In this document: one piece after another, positions 1-10,125 of the stretch | Numbering within the stretch: position 1 is the stretch's first letter | Layout of the letters: each line of letters begins with the position of its first letter | NCBI GenBank assembly: GCA_947175205.1 | Contig: CAMWLS010000001.1 | Span: 1-64,000 of the forward strand | DNA: 64,000 bases | DNA from: an uncultured Porphyromonadaceae bacterium | GTDB lineage: Bacteria > Bacteroidota > Bacteroidia > Bacteroidales > Muribaculaceae | Reading direction: 5' to 3' | Notes under the pieces: generated by a model | The model's input: only the letters and a program-made list of their open reading frames with translations | What the model was told of the DNA's origin: nothing | The model's database searches: none | Made by a program: the position numbers and the translations under genes

Positions 1-121
1 GGTATAGATGTATAATAGAGTGCGGATGAGACTGATGTTATATTAGAACTGATGAATTAGAAGCGCAAAAGAAACTTGAGATATAATTAATTGCTTAATT
101 AACTTGTAAATCTTTACTGCA

Positions 122-2119
122 ATGACACATAGACCACTTACAAAAGGACAGATTAATGTATTGGAATCTTACGGGTGTACCTGTGAGGACTGGAGCCGCG
201 TTCACGTTACGGAGGATTTTGATCCGCGCTGGTGTCGTGACACTCATTTTTCAGGAGACATACGCCTGGGGCGCATGGAGCGTGTTTTCACGCGTCCGGG
301 TGGCGTGAGGTTCAGAGCGGGAATTTACAGGTCACGGCTGCACAACTGCACTGTTGGAGATGATGTGCGCATCAATAATGTTGCCAATTATATAGCTAAT
401 TATCATATAGGGAATAATGTTTTCATAGAGAACACCACGCGTATTGCGGTGGATGGGAGAACCAGTTTCGGAGTGGGTACTGAGGTATCTGTACTCAATG
501 AGACGGGAGGCCGTGAGGTGCCTATCTATGAGCGTCTGTCAGCGCATGTGGCGTATCTGATAGCAATGTTCCGCCATGACTCCGCCATGACCAAGCGCTT
601 GTGCAACCTGATTAAGAAGCATGCTGATGAGATAAGCAGTGACATGGGCAGTATAGGGGATAACGCAGAGGTTATCAACTGCGGAGCTATCACTAATGTC
701 AAGATAGGCGAGAATGCACGTGTTCACGGGGCATCGCGTCTGGCGGAGGGTACTATCTGCGGCAGTAAGGATGACCCGGTGTATGTGGGAACTGATGTGC
801 TTGCTGAGGGTTTCATACTTGAGGCCGGAGCAAGGGTGACTGAGGGAGCAGTGCTTCATCATGTGTTTGTGGGTCAGGCCACGAGTCTGTCACATCTTTT
901 TTCAGCGCATGACTCTTTGTTTTTTGCCAACTGTGCGTGTGAGAACGGTGAGGCGGCGGCCATCTTTGCAGGACCGTATACTGTGACCATGCATAAGTCA
1001 AGCTTACTGATTGCGGGTATGTTCTCTTTCCTGAATGCTGGTTCAGGTTCCAACCAGAGTAACCACATGTACAAGCTGGGTCCCATCCATCAGGGTGTAG
1101 TGGAGCGCGGCAGCAAGACTACCAGTGACTCATATCTTCTGTGGCCTGCGCGTATAGGTCCGTTCTCACTGGTAATGGGCCGTCATGTGAATCATCCTGA
1201 TACGGCGAGTCTACCGTTCTCTTACCTGATAGAGAATTATGGCCGGAGCTATCTGGTTCCCGGTGTGAATATCAAGAGTGTGGGAACCATCCGTGACGCA
1301 CTGAAGTGGCCAAAGCGTGACAAGCGCAAAACAGAGGACAGGCTGGACTTTATCAATTTCAATCTGCTGAGTCCATATACGGCATCAAAGATGCTGAAAG
1401 GCATAGACCTGCTGGACAGTCTTGAGCGCACTGCGGGTTTCACAGCTGATAATTACTCATACAGCTCCATGACCATTGAGGCCAGAGCGCTGAGGAAGGG
1501 CCGTGAATATTACAGGGCGGCACTGGACAAGTTTATGGGAAATTCCGTGATAAGCAGGCTGTCAGGTGTGGAGCTCAGGGATGAGAAATCCATCAGCGAT
1601 GCGCTGGCTACGACAATCAAGGCCGGATGCGGAGAATGGGTGGACATCTCCGGCCTCTTAGCTCCGAAGGCAGAGATTGAGAAGCTGTGTGATGAAATTG
1701 CCAGGGAGAAAATCCAGTCTCTGGAAGAGGTGGAGGAACGCTTCAGGAAACTGGCCTCAGAGTACTATGAGATGGAATGGACCTGGGTGGCGGAGCAGTT
1801 CCCGCGATGGTATGGCAAGAGCGTGGATGAACTTACGGCAGATGATATTGCAAAGATAGTGGACAGGTGGCGCACGGCAGTGATAGGGCTTGACCGCCAG
1901 CTTTACAATGATGCCAAGAAAGAGTTCTCACTGGTTTCACAGATAGGCTTCGGTGCCGGAGACATAGGCTGTGATGAGGTGCGCGAGGCTGATTTTGAGG
2001 AAGTGCGCGGCAGTTTTGAAAATGATGATTTTGTTAAGATGGTTCAGAAGCATATGGTGAACAAGAATGAGCTGGGCGATGAACTGCTGCGCCGCCTTCA
2101 CCCGTTGCTGAAGAAATAA
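122..2119 (+). CDS. DUF4954 family left-handed beta-helix protein
   Basis: I recognise this 665-aa protein as the DUF4954 family typical of Bacteroidetes. Imperfect hexapeptide repeats are visible at about residues 75-115 (IGNNVFIENTTRI) and 185-250 (IGENARVHGASRL, VGTDVLAEGF), the pattern of left-handed beta-helices in sugar nucleotidyltransferases and acyltransferases. The C-terminal 250 residues are helical and charged. No signal peptide is seen, so it is probably cytoplasmic. Family members often resemble GlmU-type helices, but no reaction is established and I assign none. The ABC-F gene starts 9 bases after its stop, so the two are probably co-transcribed. The ATG at 122 follows an AT-rich leader without a clear promoter match. 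Confidence 0.85.
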   Translation: MTHRPLTKGQINVLESYGCTCEDWSRVHVTEDFDPRWCRDTHFSGDIRLGRMERVFTRPGGVRFRAGIYRSRLHNCTVGDDVRINNVANYIANYHIGNNVFIENTTRIAVDGRTSFGVGTEVSVLNETGGREVPIYERLSAHVAYLIAMFRHDSAMTKRLCNLIKKHADEISSDMGSIGDNAEVINCGAITNVKIGENARVHGASRLAEGTICGSKDDPVYVGTDVLAEGFILEAGARVTEGAVLHHVFVGQATSLSHLFSAHDSLFFANCACENGEAAAIFAGPYTVTMHKSSLLIAGMFSFLNAGSGSNQSNHMYKLGPIHQGVVERGSKTTSDSYLLWPARIGPFSLVMGRHVNHPDTASLPFSYLIENYGRSYLVPGVNIKSVGTIRDALKWPKRDKRKTEDRLDFINFNLLSPYTASKMLKGIDLLDSLERTAGFTADNYSYSSMTIEARALRKGREYYRAALDKFMGNSVISRLSGVELRDEKSISDALATTIKAGCGEWVDISGLLAPKAEIEKLCDEIAREKIQSLEEVEERFRKLASEYYEMEWTWVAEQFPRWYGKSVDELTADDIAKIVDRWRTAVIGLDRQLYNDAKKEFSLVSQIGFGAGDIGCDEVREADFEEVRGSFENDDFVKMVQKHMVNKNELGDELLRRLHPLLKK

Positions 2120-2128
2120 AGCGGTGAT

Positions 2129-4096
2129 ATGATATCAGTAAATAATCTTACAGTAGAGTTCAGCGCCAAGCCGCTCTTTGATAATCTGAATTATGTTATC
2201 AATAAGCGTGACAGGATAGCCTTAGTGGGAAAGAATGGGGCCGGAAAGTCAACGATGCTGAAGATAATAGCAGGACTGCAGCGTCCCACCTCAGGGGGTG
2301 TATCAGTACCGGAGGGTGTGACCATAGGCTATCTTCCGCAGCAGATGCGTCTGTCAGACTCTACCACGGTGCGTGATGAGGTGGGCAAGGCATTCAGCCA
2401 TATCAAGGATATGCATTCTACACTGGAGACCATGAACCGTGAGATGGCTGAACGTACTGACTATGACAGTGAGAGCTATGCGGCGCTTATAGACCGGGTG
2501 ACGGATTTATCAGAGCAGATAGCCATGGCTGAGTCAGAGAACAGTGAGGCTGAGCTGGAAAAGACATTGCTGGGACTGGGTTTCCAACGTGAGGACCTGG
2601 ACCGCCCGACGTCAGAGTTTTCCGGGGGCTGGCGAATGAGACTGGAGCTGGCCAAGCTGCTTCTGCAGCGTCCAGATGTGCTACTTCTGGATGAGCCGAC
2701 TAATCATCTGGATATAGAGTCAATACAGTGGCTGGAGAATTTTCTGGCAACCAAGGCAAAGGCTGTAGTGCTGGTGAGTCATGACAGGGCTTTTATAGAT
2801 AATGTCACTAACAGGACCATAGAGATAAATCTGGGGCGAATATATGACTATGCCGTCAATTATTCAAAGTTTGTGGCGCTACGTGCAGAACGCATAGAAC
2901 AGCAGATGCGGGCATATCAGAACCAGCAGAAAGAGATAAAGGAGACTGAGGAGTTTATAGAGCGGTTCAGGTATAAGGCAACGAAGGCTGTGCAGGTCCA
3001 GAGCCGTATGAAACAGCTTGCCAAGATAGAACGCATAGAGGTGGACCAGCTGGACACGGCGCATCTTAATCTGCGTTTTCCTCCGGCGCCGCGTTCAGGG
3101 GATTATCCGATAATTTCTGACAATGTGGGTAAGGCTTACGGTGACCACCAGGTATTTGACCATGCCACTTTTACCATAAAAAGAGGTGAGAAGGTGGCGT
3201 TTGTGGGAAAGAACGGCGAAGGAAAATCCACGCTTGTGAAGTGTATTATGGGTGAGATTCCGTTCACGGGTAACCTGAAGATAGGGCACAATGTAAAGAT
3301 AGGCTATTTTGCTCAGAACCAGGCCCAGCTTATGGATGAGACGCTGACTGTATTTGATACCATAGACAGGGTTGCAACCGGCGACATAAGGACCAAGATA
3401 CGAGATATTTTGGGGGCGTTTATGTTTGGGGGCGAGGCCTCAGACAAAAAGGTGTCAGTACTGTCCGGAGGTGAGAAAACACGTCTGGCTATGATAAAGC
3501 TGCTTCTGGAACCGGTTAATCTGCTGATATTGGATGAACCGACCAACCATCTGGACATGGCAACGAAGGATATTCTGAAACAGGCCATAAAGGATTTCAA
3601 CGGTACTGTGATTGTGGTGAGTCATGACCGCGAGTTTTTAGATGGCCTTGTGGAAAAGGTTTACGAGTTTGGCGGTGGTTCCGTGCGGGAGAATCTTGGA
3701 GGAATATATGAGTTCCTGGAGCGCAAGAGGATAGCGAGTCTATCAGAATTAGAGAGACGAGAGCCTGAGAAGGCTATAACGCCTAAAGGCGTGCCAGCAT
3801 CAAGACCTGAGAGTGCTGCAACTGCTTCCAAGACAGCTGAAGCGCAGCCACGCCGCTCACCGGAGAGCTATAAAGAGCAACGGGAGCGTGAGAAAGCGGC
3901 AAAACGTGCCCGAAAGAAGGTGGAGGAGGCTGAACAGACAGTGGCTGAACGCGAGGAAATGGTGAAGGCTATTGAAGCGAGAATAGCTTCCGGAGAGAAT
4001 AGCCCCAAGATTTTTCAGGAGCATGCTGAGGCTACCAAGGAGTTGGAAAATGCCATGAGTGTGTGGGAGCTGGCTGTGATGGAGGCCGAGGGTTAA
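2129..4096 (+). CDS. ABC-F family ATPase (Uup/EttA-like)
   Basis: A 655-aa soluble protein with two ABC nucleotide-binding domains and no membrane segments, the ABC-F layout of ribosome-acting ATPases. Domain 1 has Walker A GKNGAGKST (34-42), signature FSGGW and Walker B LLLDEPTNHLD. Domain 2 has GKNGEGKST (about 358), signature LSGGEKTR and LLILDEPTNHLD. The linker between them is charged and coiled, as expected for the tRNA-interaction arm. The last ~120 residues are a Lys/Glu-rich coiled coil after a low-complexity linker, resembling the Uup C-terminal domain. ABC-F proteins resolve stalled ribosomes or give antibiotic resistance; nothing here favours resistance. It follows the DUF4954 gene by 9 bases. 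Confidence 0.93.
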   Translation: MISVNNLTVEFSAKPLFDNLNYVINKRDRIALVGKNGAGKSTMLKIIAGLQRPTSGGVSVPEGVTIGYLPQQMRLSDSTTVRDEVGKAFSHIKDMHSTLETMNREMAERTDYDSESYAALIDRVTDLSEQIAMAESENSEAELEKTLLGLGFQREDLDRPTSEFSGGWRMRLELAKLLLQRPDVLLLDEPTNHLDIESIQWLENFLATKAKAVVLVSHDRAFIDNVTNRTIEINLGRIYDYAVNYSKFVALRAERIEQQMRAYQNQQKEIKETEEFIERFRYKATKAVQVQSRMKQLAKIERIEVDQLDTAHLNLRFPPAPRSGDYPIISDNVGKAYGDHQVFDHATFTIKRGEKVAFVGKNGEGKSTLVKCIMGEIPFTGNLKIGHNVKIGYFAQNQAQLMDETLTVFDTIDRVATGDIRTKIRDILGAFMFGGEASDKKVSVLSGGEKTRLAMIKLLLEPVNLLILDEPTNHLDMATKDILKQAIKDFNGTVIVVSHDREFLDGLVEKVYEFGGGSVRENLGGIYEFLERKRIASLSELERREPEKAITPKGVPASRPESAATASKTAEAQPRRSPESYKEQREREKAAKRARKKVEEAEQTVAEREEMVKAIEARIASGENSPKIFQEHAEATKELENAMSVWELAVMEAEG

Positions 4097-4270
4097 AGGA
4101 GTTTCCGCGAGCCTACTTACACAGGAGAGATAAGCTGCTGAGATATAATGACTGACAAGTGTTATTATGATAGCCGAGGAGCTATAGATGAATGACATAC
4201 CTGCGCTATCAAGATGGGATAGGTGGTTAAACAGGATGACTTGAATGAGAGAACAACAAAATTTATAAAT

Positions 4271-6298
4271 ATGAAAAAAGTGACTTTTTTTATGATGAGT
4301 ATGGCTGTGAGTGCAGGCATTACCATGCAGGCCCAGACACCGCGAGGGGTGGATGTGGCCAATCTTGACACAACTGCCAGTCCACGCAACGATTTTTATC
4401 AGTATGCGTGTGGTGGGTGGATGAAGGCAAATCCGCTGACGGATGAGTATTCGCGTTACGGAACATTTGACCAGCTTGGAGAATTAAACCGGAGTCAGGT
4501 CCGTGACCTGGTTATGGGACTGGACGCAAGCAAGGCCGCGCCGGGAAGCAATGCGCAGAAAATTGCTGACTTATATGCCCTGGGAATGGACAGTGTAAGG
4601 CGTAACGCTGAGGGTCACAAGCCTATAGATGCAGACCTTAAGAAGATTAACGGCTTCAAGCGTAAGGATATAGCTCCCGCGCTGGCTTCAATGCCCGGTC
4701 TGGGTGGTTTCTTTGGCGCCGGCGTGGGTCCTGACATGATGAATTCAGACATTAATGTCATGTACTGGCAGCAGGGCGGTCTGGGACTTGGTGACCGTGA
4801 CTATTATCTTGAGGATTCAGAGCATACAGCAGCTGTGCGCGATGCCTATAAGAAATATCTTTATGAGATTGCTACTCTTTCCGGATATAAGGTTAAGGAT
4901 GCAGAGCGTCTGGTAAAGAATGTGATGGATATAGAGACAGAGCTTGCAAAGGTGGCAATGACCAGAGAGGAACTCCGTGACCCTCAGGCAAGCTATAACC
5001 CCACAGCAGTGGCTGAGTTAGCGGCTAATTATCCCGGCCTTGACATCAAGGGTTTCTTTGAAGAGTGGAAGCTGGGTGATATTGATACACTGATAGTTGG
5101 TCAACCAAAGTCATATGCCAAGGTGGCAGAGTTGCTGAATGACAAGGACCTTCAGGCGCTGCGTGATTATCTTTCAGCTCATTATATTTCCGCAGCTTCA
5201 CGCTATCTGAGCGATGACTATACGGCAGCTAATTTCCGTCTGGCGCAGGCAATGTCAGGAGTTCAGCAGGACCAGCCGCGGTGGAAGCGCGCACTGGCCG
5301 TTCCTAACAGCATGTTAGGTGAGGCTTTGGGTCAGCTGTATGTGGAGAAGTATTTCCCTCAGTCCTCCAAGGATAAGATGCTGGAGCTGGTGGGTGACCT
5401 GAAGGTGGCTCTTGGCCAGCATATTGACGGTCTGAGCTGGATGAGTGACGAGACTAAGAAGCGCGCTCAGGAGAAGCTTAACGCATTTACCGTGAAGATA
5501 GGTTTCCCGGATAAATGGCGTGATTACAGTGCTCTGGCTATTGACCCCAAATTAAGCTACTGGCAGAATATTCAGAACGCAATACTGTTTAATCAGGATT
5601 ATGAATTAGCAGATTATGGTAAGCCTGTGGACAAGACCCGGTGGTATATGACTCCGCAGACAGTTAACGCATATTATAACCCCGGTTCAAATGAGATTTG
5701 TTTCCCGGCCGGTATACTTCAGGCTCCGTACTTCAATCCTGAGGCTGATGATGCAGAGAATTATGGTGCCATAGGTGTGGTGATAGGACATGAGATGACT
5801 CATGGTTTTGATGATCAGGGACGTCAGTTTGACAAGGACGGTAATTTTGCCAACTGGTGGACTGAGGCAGATGCAGAGGCATTCAATAAGCTTGCTGACG
5901 GTCTGGTGGCTCAGTTTGACGCTGTTGTTGTGGATGAGGAAACGGGCACTCATGCCAACGGCCGTTTCACATTGGGTGAGAATATTGCTGACCAGGGTGG
6001 TCTGCGTGTGGCTCATACCGCTTACCATAATGCTCTGAAACGCAAGGGACAGCCTGAGGGTGAGGTTAAGGAGGGTTTTACTCCTGACCAGCGTTTTTAT
6101 CTGGCTTATGCTAATGTATGGGCCGGCAATATACGTCCGGCAGAGATACTGTCACGAACCAAGAGTGATCCTCACTCACTGGGGCGCTGGCGCGTGAATG
6201 CTTCACTGCGTAACCTGGCTCCCTTCTTTGAGGCATTTGAGGTTACTGAAGGTGATGCCATGTACCGTCCGGAAAGTGAGCGTGTGGTGATCTGGTAA
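4271..6298 (+). CDS. pepO: secreted M13 family zinc metallopeptidase (PepO/neprilysin-like)
   Basis: A 675-aa M13 endopeptidase. The start was moved from the track start (4223) to ATG 4271, because MKKVTFFMMSMAVSAGITMQAQ is a clean signal peptide and the upstream codons are not. The zinc site is HEMTH at about 507-511, followed by the family's GFDDQGRQFDKDG. The third ligand lies in GENIADQGG at about 569. The N-terminal half is the helical lid domain (DFYQYACGGW near residue 40). The likely location is periplasmic or outer surface, degrading small peptides. It stands alone: about 170 bases separate it from the ABC-F gene and a strong terminator follows. Confidence 0.94.
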   Translation: MKKVTFFMMSMAVSAGITMQAQTPRGVDVANLDTTASPRNDFYQYACGGWMKANPLTDEYSRYGTFDQLGELNRSQVRDLVMGLDASKAAPGSNAQKIADLYALGMDSVRRNAEGHKPIDADLKKINGFKRKDIAPALASMPGLGGFFGAGVGPDMMNSDINVMYWQQGGLGLGDRDYYLEDSEHTAAVRDAYKKYLYEIATLSGYKVKDAERLVKNVMDIETELAKVAMTREELRDPQASYNPTAVAELAANYPGLDIKGFFEEWKLGDIDTLIVGQPKSYAKVAELLNDKDLQALRDYLSAHYISAASRYLSDDYTAANFRLAQAMSGVQQDQPRWKRALAVPNSMLGEALGQLYVEKYFPQSSKDKMLELVGDLKVALGQHIDGLSWMSDETKKRAQEKLNAFTVKIGFPDKWRDYSALAIDPKLSYWQNIQNAILFNQDYELADYGKPVDKTRWYMTPQTVNAYYNPGSNEICFPAGILQAPYFNPEADDAENYGAIGVVIGHEMTHGFDDQGRQFDKDGNFANWWTEADAEAFNKLADGLVAQFDAVVVDEETGTHANGRFTLGENIADQGGLRVAHTAYHNALKRKGQPEGEVKEGFTPDQRFYLAYANVWAGNIRPAEILSRTKSDPHSLGRWRVNASLRNLAPFFEAFEVTEGDAMYRPESERVVIW

Positions 6299-6313
6299 TT
6301 TTCACATTAAATA

Positions 6314-6354
6314 AAAAATGGCGCGTCGGGTGATTCCGGCGCGCCATTTTTTTT
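6314..6354. terminator. bidirectional intrinsic terminator
   Basis: A perfect GC-rich hairpin, GGCGCG-T-CGG / CCG-G-CGCGCC, is flanked by an A-run on the left and a run of eight T on the right. It therefore works in both directions. It sits between the convergent pepO (+) and the six-gene minus-strand operon. Confidence 0.93.
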
Positions 6355-6418
6355 AGGGGTGGGTTATGACGTGGAAGATATATAAATCTTATAAGTCATA
6401 TAAGTCATTTATCAGTTA

Positions 6419-7714
6419 TCATTGGTTGGGGGTTGGGGTCTGGAAGTCAATGAAGGGAGTGTCAATGGCTTCCTTAAGGTATGAGCGGAAATCTTCCCAG
6501 CGGTAGAAGGGGAATATGTCTGTTTCCAGGGGGAGTTTCTGCTCACGTTCATTGAGCATGACCTTTACAATTATATCATCTTTCTTGTCACGGAAGAAGA
6601 CTATCTGGAGGTTAGAGGCCATGGGAGAAACTTTAAAGTCAGCATAGCTCTGAGCCAGGAGATAGGGGTTAGTCTCATTAGTATATGCACCCGGGAGGCG
6701 GAGCAATGCAGCAAGCGGAATAATGTTTCCGTCATGGCCGAAGCGCAGCGTGGCACCATGGTCACCGGAGCTGATGTAGTCTTCTGCGGTTTCCAGAATA
6801 TTGGTTAACAGATTCTTGGCATTATCCACGTGGAGTCCGCGAGCGGGGAGGTATGATGAGTTGCATGCAAAGAAGTTGAAGTTGAATACCTGCCAGAGGT
6901 CATAAAGCTCCTCAGGGGTGAACAGATCAAAGAAGTCAAGCTGCGTCTCAACGTTCTGCATGTCCACCGCTACCCAGTACAGCTGCCACATGAGTTCCAC
7001 GGGGTCAATGTGGCGGCGGATGTAAAGGCTGTCAGAGAAGAGAGAATTTACCATGCGGTCAGGGTTTGTTTTCTCCTGACGGAATTTTTTCCAGTCCTGA
7101 AACCACTCACCGCGATGGTCAGAGTATTTTCCTGACTCGGGGGTGTGGTAGTTGAGATAATCCATGTGGCGCTGAGAGGACTCGCGGGGAATTACCAGGC
7201 GTGGGTTCTGTTCCTTGAGTCCTTCAACAAAGGCAAACATGGAGTGAGCGCAGCGCATGACAGTGGTGGAGCGGGCTGTGAGCCGGGCATCATCCGGGAA
7301 GGCTTCCGGGAAAGCCTTGTACATGCGCGTTGCAATGTCATGGTGCTGACGATTTCCCAGGGGTGTAAGTTCTCCCCCGCGTCCACGTGCTTCCAGCCAG
7401 AGCGAGTCCAGTCTGTGTCTGACATCTTTACCAAGCGGTGTCAGGGCACCGGCAGAGTCAGCATCGGCAAAAATACCGCGCACCTTACTGACGTCATCAT
7501 CACTTATGAGGTAACGTGAGCCGTGACGGCCGTAGTGGCTTATGTAAAAGGGTTTATAGCCTTTAGGGGCCTGGGTGTTTTCACTCTGTGATACGGGGTA
7601 AGCGTAATACACACCACCGGCTTTGCCGGGTGTTGCAGTAATCTCATCAAGGGTGGCCTGAGAGTGAGCTGCCAAGGCAGCGGCTGAGAGGCCAAGCAGA
7701 AGTAAAATGCGCAT
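6419..7714 (-). CDS. secreted histidine-type phosphatase (MINPP/phytase-like)
   Basis: A 431-aa branch-2 histidine phosphatase with a signal peptide (MRILLLLGLSAAALAAHSQA). The catalytic RHGSRY is at about 63-68 and the late proton-donor HD is in LRFGHDGN near residue 325. The overall layout resembles the multiple-inositol-polyphosphate phosphatases that act as phytases in gut Bacteroides, so an inositol-phosphate or sugar-phosphate substrate is likely but not shown. It would act in the periplasm or be carried on vesicles. It is the last gene of the operon, 10 bases after galE. Confidence 0.85.
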   Translation of the reverse strand: MRILLLLGLSAAALAAHSQATLDEITATPGKAGGVYYAYPVSQSENTQAPKGYKPFYISHYGRHGSRYLISDDDVSKVRGIFADADSAGALTPLGKDVRHRLDSLWLEARGRGGELTPLGNRQHHDIATRMYKAFPEAFPDDARLTARSTTVMRCAHSMFAFVEGLKEQNPRLVIPRESSQRHMDYLNYHTPESGKYSDHRGEWFQDWKKFRQEKTNPDRMVNSLFSDSLYIRRHIDPVELMWQLYWVAVDMQNVETQLDFFDLFTPEELYDLWQVFNFNFFACNSSYLPARGLHVDNAKNLLTNILETAEDYISSGDHGATLRFGHDGNIIPLAALLRLPGAYTNETNPYLLAQSYADFKVSPMASNLQIVFFRDKKDDIIVKVMLNEREQKLPLETDIFPFYRWEDFRSYLKEAIDTPFIDFQTPTPNQ

Positions 7715-7724
7715 GGTAAGAGAA

Positions 7725-8756
7725 TTACATTATGCCTTTTTCACGGAGGCGTTTCTGCCAGTTCCATGCTGAGAGCATGGTGTCAGCCAGCGATATCTCA
7801 GCTTTCCATCCCAGGACGTTGTTAGCATGCTCGGGGTCAGCCCATACTTTTACAATATCACCCTCACGGCGGGGGGCAATGCGGTATGGTACTTTCACTC
7901 CTGTGGCTGATTCAAAAGTGTTTATTAGCTCCAGGACTGAAACTCCGTTACCGGTGCCGAGGTTGAAAATTTCCACGGGTTCAGCTGTCCTGCCTTCAAT
8001 GAGGCGGCTGATGGCCATAACGTGAGCCTTGGCCAGGTCAACCACGTTAATGAAGTCGCGGATGCAAGAGCCGTCAGGGGTGGGGTAGTCATCTCCGAAG
8101 ACGCTGAGTTCCTGACGTACGCCAATGGCTGTCTGAGTGAGATAAGGTATGAGGTTCTGTGGAACACCGTTGGGGAGTTCACCTATGAGTGCAGAGGGGT
8201 GAGCGCCTACGGGATTGAAGTATCGGAGCAGAATGGCGCGGAAAGGAGCTCCGGAATAAATGGTGTCTGTGATAATCTCTTCTGATATCTGCTTTGTGTT
8301 TCCGTAAGGAGAGGTTGCCGGTTTAATGGGTGATTTCTCAGTAACCGGATTAACGTCAGGCTCTCCGTAAACTGTGCATGAAGAAGAGAAGACAAAGCCT
8401 TTAACTCCGTGCTTTACAGTCATTTCCAGAAGGTTCAGGAGGGTGACAAGGTTATTGCGGTAATAGAGCAGGGGTTTACGTACGCTTTCATTAACGGCTT
8501 TGCTGGCGGCAAAATTGATGATGCCTTCAATTCCGGGGAAGTCAGAGAAGAGTTTCTCCAGGGTTTCCATGTCATTGACATCACCGTGAACAAAAGCCGG
8601 GCGTACGCCTGTAATGGCTTCAATTCCGTCAAGAGAATCAGCTGTGCTGTTGCTGAGGTTGTCAATGATAATTACTTCATAACCGGCGTTAATGAGTTCT
8701 ACGGCGGTATGTGAGCCAATGTAACCGGTACCACCGGTGACGAGAATTCTTTTCAT
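7725..8756 (-). CDS. galE: UDP-glucose 4-epimerase
   Basis: A 343-aa extended short-chain dehydrogenase. The NAD-binding GGTGYIGSHT lies at residues 7-16, FSSSCTVYG carries the catalytic Ser/Thr, and SPYGNTK contains the YxxxK catalytic pair. Length and motifs match GalE, which interconverts UDP-glucose and UDP-galactose for the Leloir pathway and surface-glycan precursors. It lies fifth in the operon, 15 bases after the nitrilase. Related epimerases acting on UDP-GlcNAc share these motifs, so the exact substrate is inferred from overall similarity. Confidence 0.94.
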   Translation of the reverse strand: MKRILVTGGTGYIGSHTAVELINAGYEVIIIDNLSNSTADSLDGIEAITGVRPAFVHGDVNDMETLEKLFSDFPGIEGIINFAASKAVNESVRKPLLYYRNNLVTLLNLLEMTVKHGVKGFVFSSSCTVYGEPDVNPVTEKSPIKPATSPYGNTKQISEEIITDTIYSGAPFRAILLRYFNPVGAHPSALIGELPNGVPQNLIPYLTQTAIGVRQELSVFGDDYPTPDGSCIRDFINVVDLAKAHVMAISRLIEGRTAEPVEIFNLGTGNGVSVLELINTFESATGVKVPYRIAPRREGDIVKVWADPEHANNVLGWKAEISLADTMLSAWNWQKRLREKGIM

Positions 8757-8771
8757 ATTATGATGTAGTTT

Positions 8772-9578
8772 TCAATTATTATAAGAGTATGAGTCAGCAT
8801 CCTTAAGGAAGGGGAGCTTCTCTCTTGCCTGATGCATGGGCCGACGGTCAGCTGAGATGTAAATCCAGTCCTTTGCAGATGCTCCGGCATCGGGATTTTC
8901 CGGTTTTATGAGCATGCCCTTATGATCATAAGCGGCAGTCATGCCGTCATAGCAGCCGTAATCATCAGAGCCTGAGCGGTTCACGCCCACTACTACGGCC
9001 TGATTCTCAATGGCGCGAGCAATGAGCAGGTGTTCCCAGGCATAGCGGCGCGCGTCCGGCCAGTTTGCCGGGACAAGAAGTATGTCATAGCGTCCGTCCT
9101 TATTACGACACCATGCCGGGAAGCGGAGGTCATAACATATAACCAGTGAGATATTCCACCCTCTGAAGCGAATGACCGGAGGTTCAGCGTTTCCGTGGTG
9201 CATGAGCTGTGCTTCCGGGCTGATGCAGAAGAGGTGGCACTTGTCATAAGTGGCAGTCTGGCCATCCGGTTCCACAATGAAGCCGCGGTTGTACAGAGCG
9301 CCGTTATCACGAGCGAGGAAGGAGCCGGCAATGGCAACATTGTACTGAGCCGCGAGGCGCTTGACAACCTTCATGGCAGCCCCGGAGTTATCTTCAGAGA
9401 CGGTGGCCAGGAGCTCAGGGTCATCAATGAATCCTGTGGAAAAGAGTTCCGGCAGGACCACAAGGTCAGTGTCAGGACGTAGCTTACGTATGGCCTCTTC
9501 CAGCTGACTGAGGTTTTCAGAACGGTCAGCCCAGGTTATGTCCATGGGCAGCATGGCCACTTTAAGTATTTCCTGCAT
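8772..9578 (-). CDS. nitrilase-superfamily amidase (omega-amidase YafV-like)
   Basis: A carbon-nitrogen hydrolase of 268 aa when started at MQEILKVAML. The track start (9659) adds 27 codons that overlap the upstream acyltransferase gene and look non-coding. The catalytic triad is present: Glu44 in LPELFSTGF, Lys in YDKCHLF (about 112) and Cys in ICYDLRFP (about 147). The closest recognised group is YafV/Nit2-like omega-amidase, which clears alpha-ketoglutaramate or ketosuccinamate. The protein is cytoplasmic. The gap to the acyltransferase stop is about 1 base, indicating translational coupling. Confidence 0.88.
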   Translation of the reverse strand: MQEILKVAMLPMDITWADRSENLSQLEEAIRKLRPDTDLVVLPELFSTGFIDDPELLATVSEDNSGAAMKVVKRLAAQYNVAIAGSFLARDNGALYNRGFIVEPDGQTATYDKCHLFCISPEAQLMHHGNAEPPVIRFRGWNISLVICYDLRFPAWCRNKDGRYDILLVPANWPDARRYAWEHLLIARAIENQAVVVGVNRSGSDDYGCYDGMTAAYDHKGMLIKPENPDAGASAKDWIYISADRRPMHQAREKLPFLKDADSYSYNN

Positions 9579-9579
9579 A

Positions 9580-10122
9580 TTATTGAGGGTCAGTACTGAA
9601 TTTTTCCGGATATTTTCCGGTGAATGGTTTGTAGAAATGTTTGATATCCGCCATATCACGGTCTAAGTCTCCTGTGAGTTCAAAGACGGTGTCAATGGTG
9701 ATTCTTTTTTTTGCAAAGTCAATGGCACCCAGAACCACGGGTACTTCAGCTGCGTAAGCAATGCGGAGGAATCCTGTGCGCCAGCGTGATGTGCGTGAGC
9801 GTGTACCTTCCGGGGTAATGGCCAGTGTAAGGGCTCCAGGCGCACGGAAGCGTTCAGTTAGCTGTTCAACCAGATCTCCACCGGCGCGTTTCACCGGAAT
9901 TCCTCCCATGCGGCGGAAGAAGTAACCCAATGGCCAGAAGAACCAGGCTTCTTTCATGAGGAAGCCTGCGCGGCGTCCTACAGCAGCGTAAGCCAGCTTT
10001 CCCAGGATGAAATCCCAGTTTGAAGTGTGAGGTGCCACGCAAATTATGCATTTGGGGAAATCAGGCACAGAGATATCCACGCTCCAGCCGGCGCGACGGA
10101 GCAGCCATGCAGATATATTCAT
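9580..10122 (-). CDS. PlsC-like 1-acyl-glycerol-3-phosphate acyltransferase family protein
   Basis: A compact 180-aa LPLAT-family acyltransferase. The HX4D catalytic motif is HTSNWD (about 32-37) and the glycerophosphate-binding motif is EGTRSR (about 104). This is shorter than standard PlsC (about 240 aa), which has an N-terminal membrane helix missing here; only a short amphipathic start is present. It belongs to the small Bacteroidetes LPLAT group, whose acceptor is often unassigned, so lipid acylation is family knowledge and the acceptor is unknown. It lies 3 bases downstream of the 117-aa hypothetical gene. Confidence 0.85.
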   Translation of the reverse strand: MNISAWLLRRAGWSVDISVPDFPKCIICVAPHTSNWDFILGKLAYAAVGRRAGFLMKEAWFFWPLGYFFRRMGGIPVKRAGGDLVEQLTERFRAPGALTLAITPEGTRSRTSRWRTGFLRIAYAAEVPVVLGAIDFAKKRITIDTVFELTGDLDRDMADIKHFYKPFTGKYPEKFSTDPQ

Positions 10123-10125
10123 TTA